From NCBI GenBank assembly GCA_018780035.1, contig JADMKE010000001.1, forward strand, positions 245,451 to 309,450: 64,000 nt of DNA, given 5' to 3'. The position numbers and the translations under genes are program-made. This DNA comes from Candidatus Sericytochromatia bacterium (GTDB lineage: Bacteria > Cyanobacteriota > Sericytochromatia > UBA7694). The notes beneath the pieces were generated by a model, which was not told the DNA's origin, ran no database searches, and was given only the letters and a program-made list of their open reading frames with translations. Below are positions 56,401-64,000 of the stretch, piece after piece (within the stretch, counting starts at the first letter, position 1; the number at the start of each line of letters is the position of its first letter).

Positions 56401-57519
56401 ACCGCCTGATCCATCGGAAGCCCCCGTGGTAAAGCTCCATACTTTATTGACGGCCAGACCATTGCCTGCCAAGTCTGTGGCTTGTGTGGTAATGGTGGCT
56501 GTAAAAACCGTATTGGGGGTTAGATTGACAGAGGGAGTAAACGTGGCAATTTTGCCCGAGTAAGTCACTGTGCCTGAAACGGGTTTGAAACCCGGTAAAG
56601 AAACCAGTTTAAACGTGGCCGATGTCAGGGTCAGCGGATCCATAAACTCACTGAAGGTGACATGTAATTGACCGTTGACTGCGACACTGTTGGCTCCATT
56701 GGCTGGATTTGAGTAAACCTCAGTGGGTGAAGTCGTATCGAGGGTCAGACCGGTGGTAAATGCCCAGACGGTGTTGGTGGGCAGTCGATTGCCTGACAGA
56801 TCTTCAGCCCCGGTGCTGACCTGAGCTGTGTAGCGCGTATTGGCATTCAGCTTGGCAGAGGGGGTAAAGGTGGCAATGGTGCCGTTGCCCGCATAACTCA
56901 CCACTCCAGCAACCGGGTTTGAGCCCGGGCCTGTGAGGGTAAAGGTATCGTTATTGAGGGTGTTTGGGTCCATCGCTTCGCTGAAAGTCAAGGCGATTTT
57001 GCCATTGATCGGCACACCCCTTTCGTCATTGGCAGGAACTGTAAAATTGACAGCGGGATTGGTCGTATCCGGGCTGGCTCCGGTGGTGAAGGTCCAGCTT
57101 CTGTTTTCTGCCAAGGCCTGACCTGAGCGATTCCGGGCACCGGTTTTGATGGTTGCGGTATAAAGGGTATTGGCAAACATTTGGCGTTTGGGAGTAAAGG
57201 TCGCAATGATGCCGGTGTAGCTCACAACACCTTCAATCGGTGGCGAGTTTCTTTCGGTCAGGGTAAAGGTATTTGCATTGAGGCTGCTGGGATCCATGGC
57301 CTCGCTAAAAGTAGCTGTTATTTTGCTATTAAATGCGACACCTTGGGTCGCGTTGATGGGTTGTGTGGCACTGACGGTGGGCCGAGCCACGTCAACAATG
57401 GGGGGATTCGATGCGCTGGCCCTGGGGGGGCCAACAGCTCCTGGTTTAACTTCTGGTTGACATCCGGCCATAAATACGGCCACGGACACCATCAACCAGA
57501 TCCGGTTGAATATTCTCAT
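53407..57519 (-). CDS. Ig-repeat lipoprotein with C-terminal DUF3494 (ice-binding-like) domain
   Basis: The 1370-residue protein has a lipobox 'VFMAGC' (Cys20). Ten tandem Big_5 Ig-like repeats of about 107 residues follow. Each has 'AVNGxxxATFSEPMDPLT', 'ATFTP' and 'TFTATITTGAKDLAGN', and ends 'VWTFTTGATPDTTAP'. A Gly-rich linker splits repeats 3 and 4. Residues about 1150-1370 are a DUF3494 domain ('GDFVILGKSGISTVP', 'ITGDIGVSP', 'IGGQILAPGLYKWGTNLLI', 'GAxInGRLYAQTAVTL'), the beta-solenoid of ice-binding proteins and related adhesins. The repeats likely act as a surface stalk that presents the solenoid. Binding to ice itself is not shown. Confidence 0.9.
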   Translation of the reverse strand: MRIFNRIWLMVSVAVFMAGCQPEVKPGAVGPPRASASNPPIVDVARPTVSATQPINATQGVAFNSKITATFSEAMDPSSLNANTFTLTERNSPPIEGVVSYTGIIATFTPKRQMFANTLYTATIKTGARNRSGQALAENRSWTFTTGASPDTTNPAVNFTVPANDERGVPINGKIALTFSEAMDPNTLNNDTFTLTGPGSNPVAGVVSYAGNGTIATFTPSAKLNANTRYTAQVSTGAEDLSGNRLPTNTVWAFTTGLTLDTTSPTEVYSNPANGANSVAVNGQLHVTFSEFMDPLTLTSATFKLVSLPGFKPVSGTVTYSGKIATFTPSVNLTPNTVFTATITTQATDLAGNGLAVNKVWSFTTGASDGSGGSSGGGGGGGGGGGGGGGPVPDTTQPLFSGSTPTNGTLGVAVNGKLSVTFSEPMNPTTLNNTTFTLAGPGVTPVAGTVSYTGNTATFTPNSNLAANTLFTATITTGAKDLAGNSLAVNKVWTFTTGTTPDTTAPLLSSSNPANGATGVAVNGSIATTFNEPMDPLTITTTTFTLTGPGLTPVAGTVSYVGTTATFTPTNPLAPNTLFTATITTAVKDLAGNNLVTVKTWTFTTGATPDTTAPTFSASNPANGAIGVAVNGTLAATFSEPMDPLTITTATYTVTGPGLTPVAGTVSYAGTVATFTPTNPLVANTLFTATLTTGAKDLAGNALAVNKVWTFTTGATPDSTLPLVSSTTPANAAVGVAVNGSIAATFSEAMDPLTLTTTTFTLLGPGITPVSGAVSYTGTIATFTPTANLAGNTTFTATITTGAKDLSGNALAVNKVWTFTTGATPDTTAPTFSSSNPANGAVGVAVNSSLASTFSEPMNPLTITTTTFTLTGPGLTPVSGAVTYAGNTATFTPTNPLAGNTLFTATLTTGVKDLAGNSLAVNKTWTFTTGATPDTTAPTVITTTPDNGTIGNAVNTSVAATFSETMDPLTLTAVTFTLTGPGVTPVSGAVSYAGNIATFTPTANLTGNTTFTATITTGAKDLAGNALLGTKTWTFGTGATPDTTAPTVNSTNPANTTSSVAVNGTLAATFSEPMDPLTITTATYTVTGPGLTPVPGAVTYAGNVATFTPDNELLRNTTYTATITGGAKDLAGNALASNKVWTFASAAGPAPVNLRSAGDFVILGKSGISTVPASAITGDIGVSPIDLTAITGFSMTLDASTTFATAGQVTGRIYAANLTPPTPTKMTTAIGDMEIAYNDAAGRVVPNFIELGAGEIGGQILAPGLYKWGTNLLITTNVVLNGGANDVWILQVAGDLNQATANVILTGGALPKNVFWQVAGTIDLASNAHMEGILLGKTAVHLGTGASINGRLYAQTAVTLKQNVVTKPAP
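54065..57370 (-). repeat. ten ~321-bp repeats coding Ig-like domains
   Basis: Each unit encodes one Big_5 domain. Repeats 4 to 10 are far more alike than repeats 1 to 3, consistent with recent internal duplication or homogenisation. Confidence 0.85.
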
Positions 57520-57539
57520 CTGAGTCTCTCTTTCTTGAT

Positions 57540-58229
57540 GAATGGAAACAAGTCTCCAGAGAGGAGTTGATGTATTGAGCTGACCTTGATTTAGTCAAAG
57601 GGGAAAAGGGTCTTCGCGGTTTTGAATGAATGGCAGCAGCAAAAATGCATCAAGTAAGAAGCGGGTGTATTTCCGCTTTCTGGCCTTGCGAAATGGGGAG
57701 CAAAAGGGGCTTTTGAATTCCATTTGGGAATGGGTAATTAAATACAAAATTACAATGATAAATTGAAATCTTGTAAAAATAAAAACTAAAAAATCCGTAA
57801 TTTTATTTTTATTTTTTGGATTTTTATTTATTTTTATTTATTTTTTTACCTTTACTATTTTAGCGTAACTTTTCTTATGCCATCATGTCAATTTTCTTTC
57901 TTAATGAATAGGCTATTTTATCTTGCTTTGTTGCGGTTTTTGACTTGCTTCACCGGGGGGATGCAGGCTGAATTTGGGCTGAAAGGCTATCAGGGATTGA
58001 ATAAGAAAATTAAAAAATCAAAAATTATGAAATTTATTGATCTTAATCAATAAAAAATAAAATAAAATAAAATTAAATAAAAAAAATAAAATTAATTAAT
58101 ATTTTAAAAATTATCTTTAAAATATTTCTTTATTATCTATTTTGATTAGATTGCTATTTTTCGTGAAAAAAACAATCGGGACTGCGTATCTTCTTTTGAG
58201 CATATTTGCATCATGAAAGGAACGAATCT
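57540..58229. other. 690-bp gene-free, extremely AT-rich gap
   Basis: The gap separates divergent genes. Its left third carries hairpin-forming stretches (AAGCGG/CCGCTT near 57660-57676) and would hold the promoter of the Ig-repeat gene. The middle and right are long runs of A and T with two near-palindromic stretches. One GC-richer patch sits near 57930-58000. No reading frame or known RNA motif is evident. Confidence 0.6.
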
Positions 58230-59699
58230 ATGAAATTAATTTCTCTGTTTTCCCGCAAAAGTACCTACCTCGCTGCAGCCCTGCTTTTGGCCAGTACTTT
58301 GGTCCCTCAAACAGCCCAGGCCCAGTTTGATTTGAATAATTTATTGCAGAACAAATCAAACCCGGTCACTTCTGGAACGGCAGCAGCCTCAGGCAAACAC
58401 CCCTTGATTCTCAAATACCTGACACCCGGTGATGAGTACTGGAACACCATTTCTTTAAATCCAGCCCAGAAAGTCAATCAGCTGATCGCCAAATGTGGCG
58501 AAGCGATTGGACAGCCATTTAAATGTCCGGATTTGGCTTCCCAATTGGCTTTTGAGCAAAAATCAGATGCCGAAGTGGTGGCCTCTGCCCAGGAGTTTTT
58601 AACCACCATTCCCTCTTCAGATAACCCTTCTGGATTGGACTTTGCCTTGAACCCCAAACTTGGGGGGGTAAAAATGTATGGGCTCAAACTGATCGATTGG
58701 GGGATTGAATATCTGGGTTTGGCTGCGAGCAAAGAAGCGGTACCCAGCTTAAGCGCCTTGATCGACAGCGATGCCAAATGCCACAATCTGGTTTGTCGTC
58801 AGAAATCGGCGGTGGTCAAATCCCTCTGGCAGATTGGCGATAAATCGGCTGCCAAGACGATTGCGGGAGCCATGGAAAACACCAAATGTTTTGCTGACCA
58901 CAAACGTTATGGCGCTTATTGGCTCGGGCTCTGGGGCAGCAAAGACGCTGTCGGGGTTTGTAAAAAGGCCTTTAAAGATGAAAAAGATGGCGAGGTTTTA
59001 ACCGGCTGCATGAATTATCTGGGTTTGGTCAAAGAGACTTCGGCCACCCCCCAGATCTTGCGCATGCTCGAATCCCAAGAAAAAGGGGCCGTGATGGCCT
59101 TGACCGTGATGGGGGATCCTGCTGCTTTAGACGGCCTTAAAGAGGTCTTGGCCAAGTATGGCGACAATCAATATCTCAACCGTATTCCTGTCTTGATGGC
59201 CCTGGCCGCCTCGGGCCATGCTCCGGCTTGGCAAGAAGTGGTCAAAAAATACCTGGGCAAGGGCCAAGAGGACATAACCAAATTGATCTCCGCCTCTGCT
59301 GTTTTGCTCAAAGATGGCAAATTAGGAGCCCAGGTCAAAAAAGATCTGGCCGCGGCCCTGGCTGCCAGCAAAGGCAGTGATGAAAATGCCCAATTGCACA
59401 AATTGGCGCTCAACAGTGCCTTGGCACAGATGGGCGATAAAAATGCCCTGAATGCCCTCCTCAAAGAGTTAAACAGCAGCAAAGCTGATCTGCGTGAGCG
59501 GGCTTTAGAGGCCTTGGGGGGCAATGAAAATTATTCGTATAACCTCTACAATGGCTATGGCATGGTGGGGATCTCAGATACCAGCGTGATTCCCAAACTC
59601 AAGGCCTTTTACGAAGCTGAAACCACAGAAAAATTACAGGAAATGGCTTTAACTGCAGCCCTGGAGGTCTCTGCCCGCGCCAAAGCCGCTGCCAAATAA
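58230..59699 (+). CDS. exported HEAT-repeat protein
   Basis: The first ~33 residues (MKLISLFSRKSTYLAAALL...) form a signal peptide ending near 'AQAQFD'. The mature ~455 residues are HEAT-like repeats ('GIEYLGLAASKEAVPSLSAL', 'GDKSAAKTIAGAME', 'GDPAALDGLKEVLAKYGDNQ', 'GDKNALNALLKELNSSKADL'). Four to six cysteines sit in the first half. It is probably a periplasmic or surface scaffold. GAAAGGA lies upstream of ATG 58230; an in-frame start at 58206 would place charged residues before the signal. Confidence 0.83.
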   Translation: MKLISLFSRKSTYLAAALLLASTLVPQTAQAQFDLNNLLQNKSNPVTSGTAAASGKHPLILKYLTPGDEYWNTISLNPAQKVNQLIAKCGEAIGQPFKCPDLASQLAFEQKSDAEVVASAQEFLTTIPSSDNPSGLDFALNPKLGGVKMYGLKLIDWGIEYLGLAASKEAVPSLSALIDSDAKCHNLVCRQKSAVVKSLWQIGDKSAAKTIAGAMENTKCFADHKRYGAYWLGLWGSKDAVGVCKKAFKDEKDGEVLTGCMNYLGLVKETSATPQILRMLESQEKGAVMALTVMGDPAALDGLKEVLAKYGDNQYLNRIPVLMALAASGHAPAWQEVVKKYLGKGQEDITKLISASAVLLKDGKLGAQVKKDLAAALAASKGSDENAQLHKLALNSALAQMGDKNALNALLKELNSSKADLRERALEALGGNENYSYNLYNGYGMVGISDTSVIPKLKAFYEAETTEKLQEMALTAALEVSARAKAAAK

Positions 59700-59728
59700 G
59701 GCTTTCAGGTTTGCTTTAATCGTTCTTT

Positions 59729-59752
59729 GCCCCCACGTGGGGGCCTTTTTTT
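59729..59752 (+). terminator. intrinsic terminator
   Basis: The 16-bp perfect palindrome GCCCCCACGTGGGGGC is followed by C and seven T residues. It ends the HEAT-protein gene just before the fhs gene. Confidence 0.92.
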
Positions 59753-59793
59753 GTGGCACAATACAGCAGAACTTTCCGCCAAAGGAGCCCGCC

Positions 59794-61539
59794 ATGAAAG
59801 CCGATTGGGAAATTGCCCGCGATGCCGAACCGCAGATGAAAACTGCCTGGGAATTGGGGGAGGCACTCGGACTCGAACGCCACGAGATTTTGCCCCATGG
59901 CCATTTTTTGGCCAAACTCGACTACCGCAAAATTCTCGAAAGGCTCAAAGACCGTCCCCAGGGGCATTATATCGACGTTACGGCGATCACTCCCACTCCT
60001 TTGGGAGAGGGCAAGTCCACCACCACTGTGGGCCTGATTCAGGGCTTGGGCCGTTTGGGCAAACGCGTCACTGGGGCGATTCGCCAGCCTTCGATGGGGC
60101 CCATTTTTAATATCAAAGGCTCGGCCGCGGGTGGGGGCTATGCCCAATGTGTGCCCTTAACCGAATTCAGCCTGGGCCTGACCGGGGATTTTGATGCGAT
60201 TATCACGGCCCACAACCTCGGCATGGTGGCGTTGACCTCACGCATGCAGCACGAGTTTAATTATGGCGATCAGACCCTGGCCGACAAGCAACTCAAACGC
60301 CTGAATATCGACCCCCGCAATCTGGCCACAGGCTGGGTGATCGATCTCTGTGCCCAGTCCTTGCGCGAAATTGTCATGGGGCTGGGCGGCAAAATGGATG
60401 GCTTCTTGACCCAGAGCGGCTTTCAGATTGCTGTCTCCAGTGAATTGATGGCGATTTTGAGTGTGGCCTCGGATTTGGCCGATCTGCGCCAACGGGTTTC
60501 GCGCATGATTCTGGCTTATGACACCTCAGGCAAGCCTGTGACCACTGCGGATCTCGAAGTCGATGGGGCCATGACCGCTTTGCTGGTCAAAGCCCTCAAC
60601 CCCAATTTGATGCAAACCCTCGAAGGCCAGCCGGTGCTGGTTCATGCCGGGCCTTTTGCCAATATTGCCCTGGGCCAATCCTCGATTCTGGCCGATCGGC
60701 TCGGGCTTAAACTGGCGGATTACCATGTCACCGAAAGTGGCTTTGGGGCAGATATTGGCTTTGAAAAATTCTGGAATCTCAAATGCCGCTTTTCGGGCCT
60801 GCGCCCGTCTTGCGCTGTGATTGTCGCAACTGTGCGGGCGCTTAAAATGCACGGCGGCGGGCCTGCTGTGACCCCAGGCAAAGCGCTAGACTCCGCGTAT
60901 ACCCACTCGGCCCCTGAACTGGTCGAAAAGGGCTTGCCAAACCTGCTTGCCCATTTGGAGACGGTGCGCTTAAGTGGGGTGCCTGCGGTGGTCTGTCTCA
61001 ATCACTTTGTCAGCGATTCTGCTGAAGAAGTGGCTGTGGTACGCCAGGCTGTCGAAGCGGCGGGGGCACGTTTTGCCGTCTCCCGTCACTGGGAATTGGG
61101 CGGAGCGGGAGCCGAAGAACTGGCCCAAGTGGTCTTGGAAGCCTGTGAAGACGCCTCTCAATTTGAATTTCTCTACCCTGAAACGCTGCCCCTGAACCAG
61201 AAAATTGAGGCCATTGCAACAAAGGTCTATGGCGCCAGGGGGGTGCAATTTTTGCCCACAGCCCAGGCCCAACTCAAAAAAATTGAGGCCGATCCCGTGC
61301 TCTCACTTTATGGCACCTGTATGGCCAAAACCCACCTTAGCCTCTCAGACAACCCGGCCCTCAAAGGCCGTCCCCGCGATTGGGAACTCACTGTGCGCGA
61401 ATTGCGGGTCTATCAAGGGGCCGGTTTTGTCGTGCCTGTGGCGGGAGACATCAAATTGATGCCCGGCACGGCTTCGGATCCGGCTTATCGCCGAATTGAT
61501 GTGGACACCGAAACCGGACAGGTGATAGGGTTGTTTTAA
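59794..61539 (+). CDS. fhs: formate-tetrahydrofolate ligase
   Basis: The 581-residue enzyme activates formate with ATP to make 10-formyl-THF for purine and one-carbon metabolism. The P-loop 'TPTPLGEGKSTTTVGL' is at 66-81. 'RQPSMGPIFNIKGSAAGGG', 'DFDAIITAHN', 'LMPGTASDPAYRRIDVD' and 'GAGFVVPVAG' are all family landmarks. ATG 59794 has AAAGGAG upstream; the longer frame starts inside the terminator region. No folD or other folate gene is adjacent. Confidence 0.97.
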   Translation: MKADWEIARDAEPQMKTAWELGEALGLERHEILPHGHFLAKLDYRKILERLKDRPQGHYIDVTAITPTPLGEGKSTTTVGLIQGLGRLGKRVTGAIRQPSMGPIFNIKGSAAGGGYAQCVPLTEFSLGLTGDFDAIITAHNLGMVALTSRMQHEFNYGDQTLADKQLKRLNIDPRNLATGWVIDLCAQSLREIVMGLGGKMDGFLTQSGFQIAVSSELMAILSVASDLADLRQRVSRMILAYDTSGKPVTTADLEVDGAMTALLVKALNPNLMQTLEGQPVLVHAGPFANIALGQSSILADRLGLKLADYHVTESGFGADIGFEKFWNLKCRFSGLRPSCAVIVATVRALKMHGGGPAVTPGKALDSAYTHSAPELVEKGLPNLLAHLETVRLSGVPAVVCLNHFVSDSAEEVAVVRQAVEAAGARFAVSRHWELGGAGAEELAQVVLEACEDASQFEFLYPETLPLNQKIEAIATKVYGARGVQFLPTAQAQLKKIEADPVLSLYGTCMAKTHLSLSDNPALKGRPRDWELTVRELRVYQGAGFVVPVAGDIKLMPGTASDPAYRRIDVDTETGQVIGLF

Positions 61540-61566
61540 AAGACTGTAATCAAAGGAATTCCCCAT

Positions 61567-61968
61567 ATGACTAAAATTCAAAAATCGGATGCTGATTGGA
61601 AAAAAGAACTCAGTCCTGAACAATACCGGGTCTTGCGCGAAAAAGGCACTGAGCGCCCTTTTACGGGGGAATATTGGAACCACAACGAAACAGGCACTTA
61701 TCTCTGTGCGGGTTGTGGTGAGCCCCTCTTTGTCTCTGACACCAAATTTGATGCCGGTTGTGGCTGGCCCAGCTTTTATCAAGCGCTGCAAACGGAGGCG
61801 ATCGAAGAAGAGCGTGATACCAGCTATGGCATGACACGTACCGAAGTTCACTGTGCCAAGTGCCAAGGCCATTTGGGCCATGTCTTTGACGATGGCCCCC
61901 AGCCCACAGGGTTGCGCTATTGCATTAATTCAGCATCAATTCAGTTTCAATCCCCAGAGAAAGCGTAA
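61567..61968 (+). CDS. msrB: peptide-methionine (R)-S-oxide reductase
   Basis: This 133-residue MsrB repairs oxidised methionine. It has two zinc CxxC pairs ('CAGCGEPL' and '[12 protein letters not shown]'), 'GCGWPSF' and the catalytic Cys in '[11 protein letters not shown]'. A stand-alone MsrB without MsrA fusion. AAAGGA lies upstream of the ATG. It follows fhs by 27 nt and may be on the same transcript. Confidence 0.97.
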   Translation: MTKIQKSDADWKKELSPEQYRVLREKGTERPFTGEYWNHNETGTYLCAGCGEPLFVSDTKFDAGCGWPSFYQALQTEAIEEERDTSYGMTRTEVHCAKCQGHLGHVFDDGPQPTGLRYCINSASIQFQSPEKA

Positions 61969-61974
61969 GCTGTT

Positions 61975-63012
61975 TTGTTTAAACGATTACACCCGATTAA
62001 AATCCTGGTTTGCACATGGACCCTGCTCTGTGCCCGATTCTCTGTCTCTGAACCCGCGCAGGCCTGGATGGATGCCTATTTCCCTTTGGCTAAACCGGCC
62101 TTGGAGGCTCCTTTTGGGCTGCAACCACTGGGCCAGATCTTCCCTCACTCTGCCCCACGCAGCATTGCTGCAGGAGCCGGACAAGTCTTGTTTTCCCCGC
62201 ATCCGGAGGCCTTGCACCTCAACGGCAAAGATCGCTTTGGTTTGCCCTATTCGGTTCAATTGGAAAGCCGGCCCTATACCCTCTTCCGTGCGGATCTCGA
62301 TCACAATGGTCAGGTCGACCTGATTCTGAGCCATGAGACCTATGGCAATGGTCTGGCACCGACCCATCATTTGATCAGCTTGCTCTTTGAGGCTGATGGT
62401 CGACCCATGCCTTTCAGCGCCGAAGGTTATTTTGAAATCAAAGCCCAGGGCATTCCCGATCTGATCGACCTCGATCGAGATGGTCGAGCTGAGTTGATCT
62501 TTATGAGTTATGAGCAAGGCTATTGGATTACCCAGCTTTACAAGGCCCAAAATGCCCGTTGGCAAAAAGTGACCGGTCTGTTTGCGCAGCAGCGTTTCCC
62601 CCTTTATACCCGTTTTACCGAGCGCCCCAATCGCCAACGGGTCCAACCGCCTGGCAAACTTCAGTTTGGGGTTCCCCAATTATCAAATGCCGATCCGACC
62701 TTTGTTGGACAATTGATATCGTATCAATGGGCAAACGTGGACCAGTCTGAAGATATTCTTTTGAATCTAAAGGCAGAAAACGGTAAAAAACAAAGCTGTC
62801 GGCCACTTTCTTGGTATTCCACCTTTACGGTCATGCTTGATCATGAATCGGGCAGGCAGATTGCAGTTCTCTCTCAGCAGACAGCGATGCAAAGCTTGCT
62901 CAACGAGGTAATCAAACAGAAATATGCTGTAAAACTCTTTGGGGAGCGCGATTCACAGGTTTGTCGGCCCGAATTACTCTGGGCCAGTGATCCCCGCAGA
63001 CCGGATGTTTAA
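61975..63012 (+). CDS. exported FG-GAP-like protein
   Basis: The 345-residue protein is predicted to be exported: 'IKILVCTWTLLCARFSV' forms a signal-like segment. It contains calcium-type FG-GAP/VCBS-like loops 'FRADLDHNGQVDLIL' (~104-118) and 'IDLDRDGRAELIF' (~164-176). The C-terminal half shows no known motif and has two cysteines. It starts with TTG 6 nt after the MsrB stop; no ATG gives a complete signal peptide. Confidence 0.72.
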   Translation: MFKRLHPIKILVCTWTLLCARFSVSEPAQAWMDAYFPLAKPALEAPFGLQPLGQIFPHSAPRSIAAGAGQVLFSPHPEALHLNGKDRFGLPYSVQLESRPYTLFRADLDHNGQVDLILSHETYGNGLAPTHHLISLLFEADGRPMPFSAEGYFEIKAQGIPDLIDLDRDGRAELIFMSYEQGYWITQLYKAQNARWQKVTGLFAQQRFPLYTRFTERPNRQRVQPPGKLQFGVPQLSNADPTFVGQLISYQWANVDQSEDILLNLKAENGKKQSCRPLSWYSTFTVMLDHESGRQIAVLSQQTAMQSLLNEVIKQKYAVKLFGERDSQVCRPELLWASDPRRPDV

Positions 63013-63027
63013 ATCTGGCGCTCTGGG

Positions 63028-64000
63028 CTATTCTCCAGGAAAATGAAAGGCCTTCTCTATCCGGGATTTTTGCTCTTTGCGCCGTGAGCGACGGGCCTGG
63101 CGAAAGACAATCGGGGGCACCACCACCAGCAGTACAATGCCAACGAGCCAGGCCAATTGGGTTTTGGAAATGGACGGATCGCGCAATAATTGCGTGCCAT
63201 AGCCATAGACCAAGGCCGAAGGAATCAGACCGATTAAATTGGCAAGAACAAAGTGGCGCAGTTTGATGGCGGTAAAGGCACAGGCGAAATTGAGCAGATT
63301 AAAAGGCAGAATTGCCAGGGTGCGCACCAGCAAGAGGTAATAAAAGCCGTCTTTTTCGAGGCGTTTGTTGAGGTTTTCCCAACGCTGATTGCCCGCCTGT
63401 TTGCGAATGATCGCTTGGCCCAGCAATTTAGACAGACTGTAGACGGCAATCGCCCCAAGGGTGGCTCCCAAAACGCTCCAAAGGGTGCCCCAGGCCACGC
63501 CAAAGAACAGGGCTCCCATCCCACACATCAGCCAATAGGGAATCACCATCAAGAGCATGGCCACCACAAAGAGACCGATAAAAGCGGCTGGGGCCCATTG
63601 GCCAAACGGCTCCAGCCATGTTTGAATCTGTTCTTGGCTGAAATAACTGCCCAATTCAAAGCGTTTAAACAGCACAATTAAAACAACCAAAACACTGGCT
63701 ATTGCCAGCCAGCGCAGCGGGTATTTGATCTGCTGCCAAAAACTGGGCTGGGTGGGGTCAAAGATCGGCATATCTGCGGGCAGGGGACCTGTGCGGTAAC
63801 TGGCTTTGGCTGCGGCAGCTTTGCGTGGAGTGGAGGGGGGGCCTGAAGGCGGACGTTGCGGAGCCGGGCCTGCAGTGGGTCTGGGGCCGGTGGGTTTTCC
63901 TGGCCGCAGGCCTCCCGAACGGGGAACTTGGGGCTGTCCTGGTTTACCTGGGGGTCGTCCTTGAGGGCCTTGGGAGGGTGGTTTGCCTGGGGGGCGTCCT
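63028..64000 (-). CDS. TVP38/TMEM64-family membrane protein with disordered N-terminus, partial
   Basis: The core from Met 63771 has a VTT/TVP38 domain of about 247 residues with five to six membrane segments. 'VIPYWLMCGMGALFFGVAWG' and 'FYYLLLVRTLAILPFNLLNF' match the TMEM64 family of predicted lipid scramblases. Upstream the same frame stays open to the window edge and codes a Pro/Gly/Lys/Arg-rich stretch with repeated 'GRPPGKP'. The true start is therefore probably beyond the window, and the gene has an unusual disordered N-terminal tail. Confidence 0.75.
   Translation of the reverse strand, partial: GRPPGKPPSQGPQGRPPGKPGQPQVPRSGGLRPGKPTGPRPTAGPAPQRPPSGPPSTPRKAAAAKASYRTGPLPADMPIFDPTQPSFWQQIKYPLRWLAIASVLVVLIVLFKRFELGSYFSQEQIQTWLEPFGQWAPAAFIGLFVVAMLLMVIPYWLMCGMGALFFGVAWGTLWSVLGATLGAIAVYSLSKLLGQAIIRKQAGNQRWENLNKRLEKDGFYYLLLVRTLAILPFNLLNFACAFTAIKLRHFVLANLIGLIPSALVYGYGTQLLRDPSISKTQLAWLVGIVLLVVVPPIVFRQARRSRRKEQKSRIEKAFHFPGE

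Noticed and set aside
53428..57460. Long forward-strand frames opposite the Ig-repeat gene
   Set aside because: They repeat with the same period as the Ig units and encode low-complexity Val/Ala-rich sequence; they are mirror frames of the real leftward gene.

Overview
The window is about 64 kb of a free-living, moderately GC-rich bacterial chromosome with dense coding and short intergenic gaps. It carries many lipoproteins, PknK-like kinase/ATPase fusions, EF-hand/glycine-zipper proteins, HEAT and TPR proteins, and very large repeat proteins. This style fits a non-photosynthetic relative of Cyanobacteria (Sericytochromatia/Blackallbacteria type), but that placement is inference: the window has no rRNA or ribosomal marker. 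No tRNA, rRNA or CRISPR array was seen.

Layout. 0-7.4 kb: edge of a CBS-domain gene, a YqeG-type HAD phosphatase, a rhodanese lipoprotein, a receiver-domain protein, an EF-hand-like protein, a degenerate methyltransferase, a HEAT-repeat protein and a papain-like lipoprotein. 7.5-12.2 kb: a compact three-gene sugar-aminotransferase/sulfotransferase operon, probably for surface glycan. 12.7-18.1 kb: a 1817-residue Ser/Thr kinase-AAA ATPase-GAF-GAF-PP2C phosphatase. 18.3-28.4 kb: a proline-rich lipoprotein, a fatty-acid desaturase, then mostly leftward hydrolase, phosphoesterase, methyltransferase, acetyltransferase and CAP genes, one of them frameshifted. A phytanoyl-CoA-dioxygenase-like gene closes this part.

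28.4-34.3 kb is a clearly AT-rich accessory island. A ~130-bp palindromic element lies just upstream of two overlapping genes, a P-loop ATPase and a divergent adenosine deaminase. By family and order these are RdrA and RdrB of the RADAR anti-phage system. An orphan DUF2281 antitoxin gene follows.

34.3-48.1 kb: GNAT, GH13 alpha-amylase lipoprotein, an AAA-ATPase/PD-(D/E)XK protein, nadC, an amidohydrolase, a C1 peptidase, two SDRs (one is FabL enoyl-ACP reductase), a degenerate phosphoesterase and two TPR proteins. 48.2-57.5 kb: two giant convergent genes. One encodes a 1675-residue protein of unknown family with ~90-residue helical repeats and a PLP-transferase-like segment, preceded by a coupled 28-codon leader ORF. 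The other encodes a 1370-residue lipoprotein with ten Ig-like (Big_5) repeats ending in a DUF3494 ice-binding-like domain. 57.5-58.2 kb is the only long gene-free gap and is extremely AT-rich. 58.2-64 kb: a secreted HEAT protein, formate-tetrahydrofolate ligase, MsrB, a secreted FG-GAP-like protein, and a TVP38/TMEM64 membrane protein whose frame runs off the right edge.

Regulation. Several genes have a TATAAT-like -10 box only 6-7 nt before the start codon and no Shine-Dalgarno sequence, which suggests leaderless transcripts. Others have clear AGGAG-type sites. Intrinsic terminators separate most convergent pairs.
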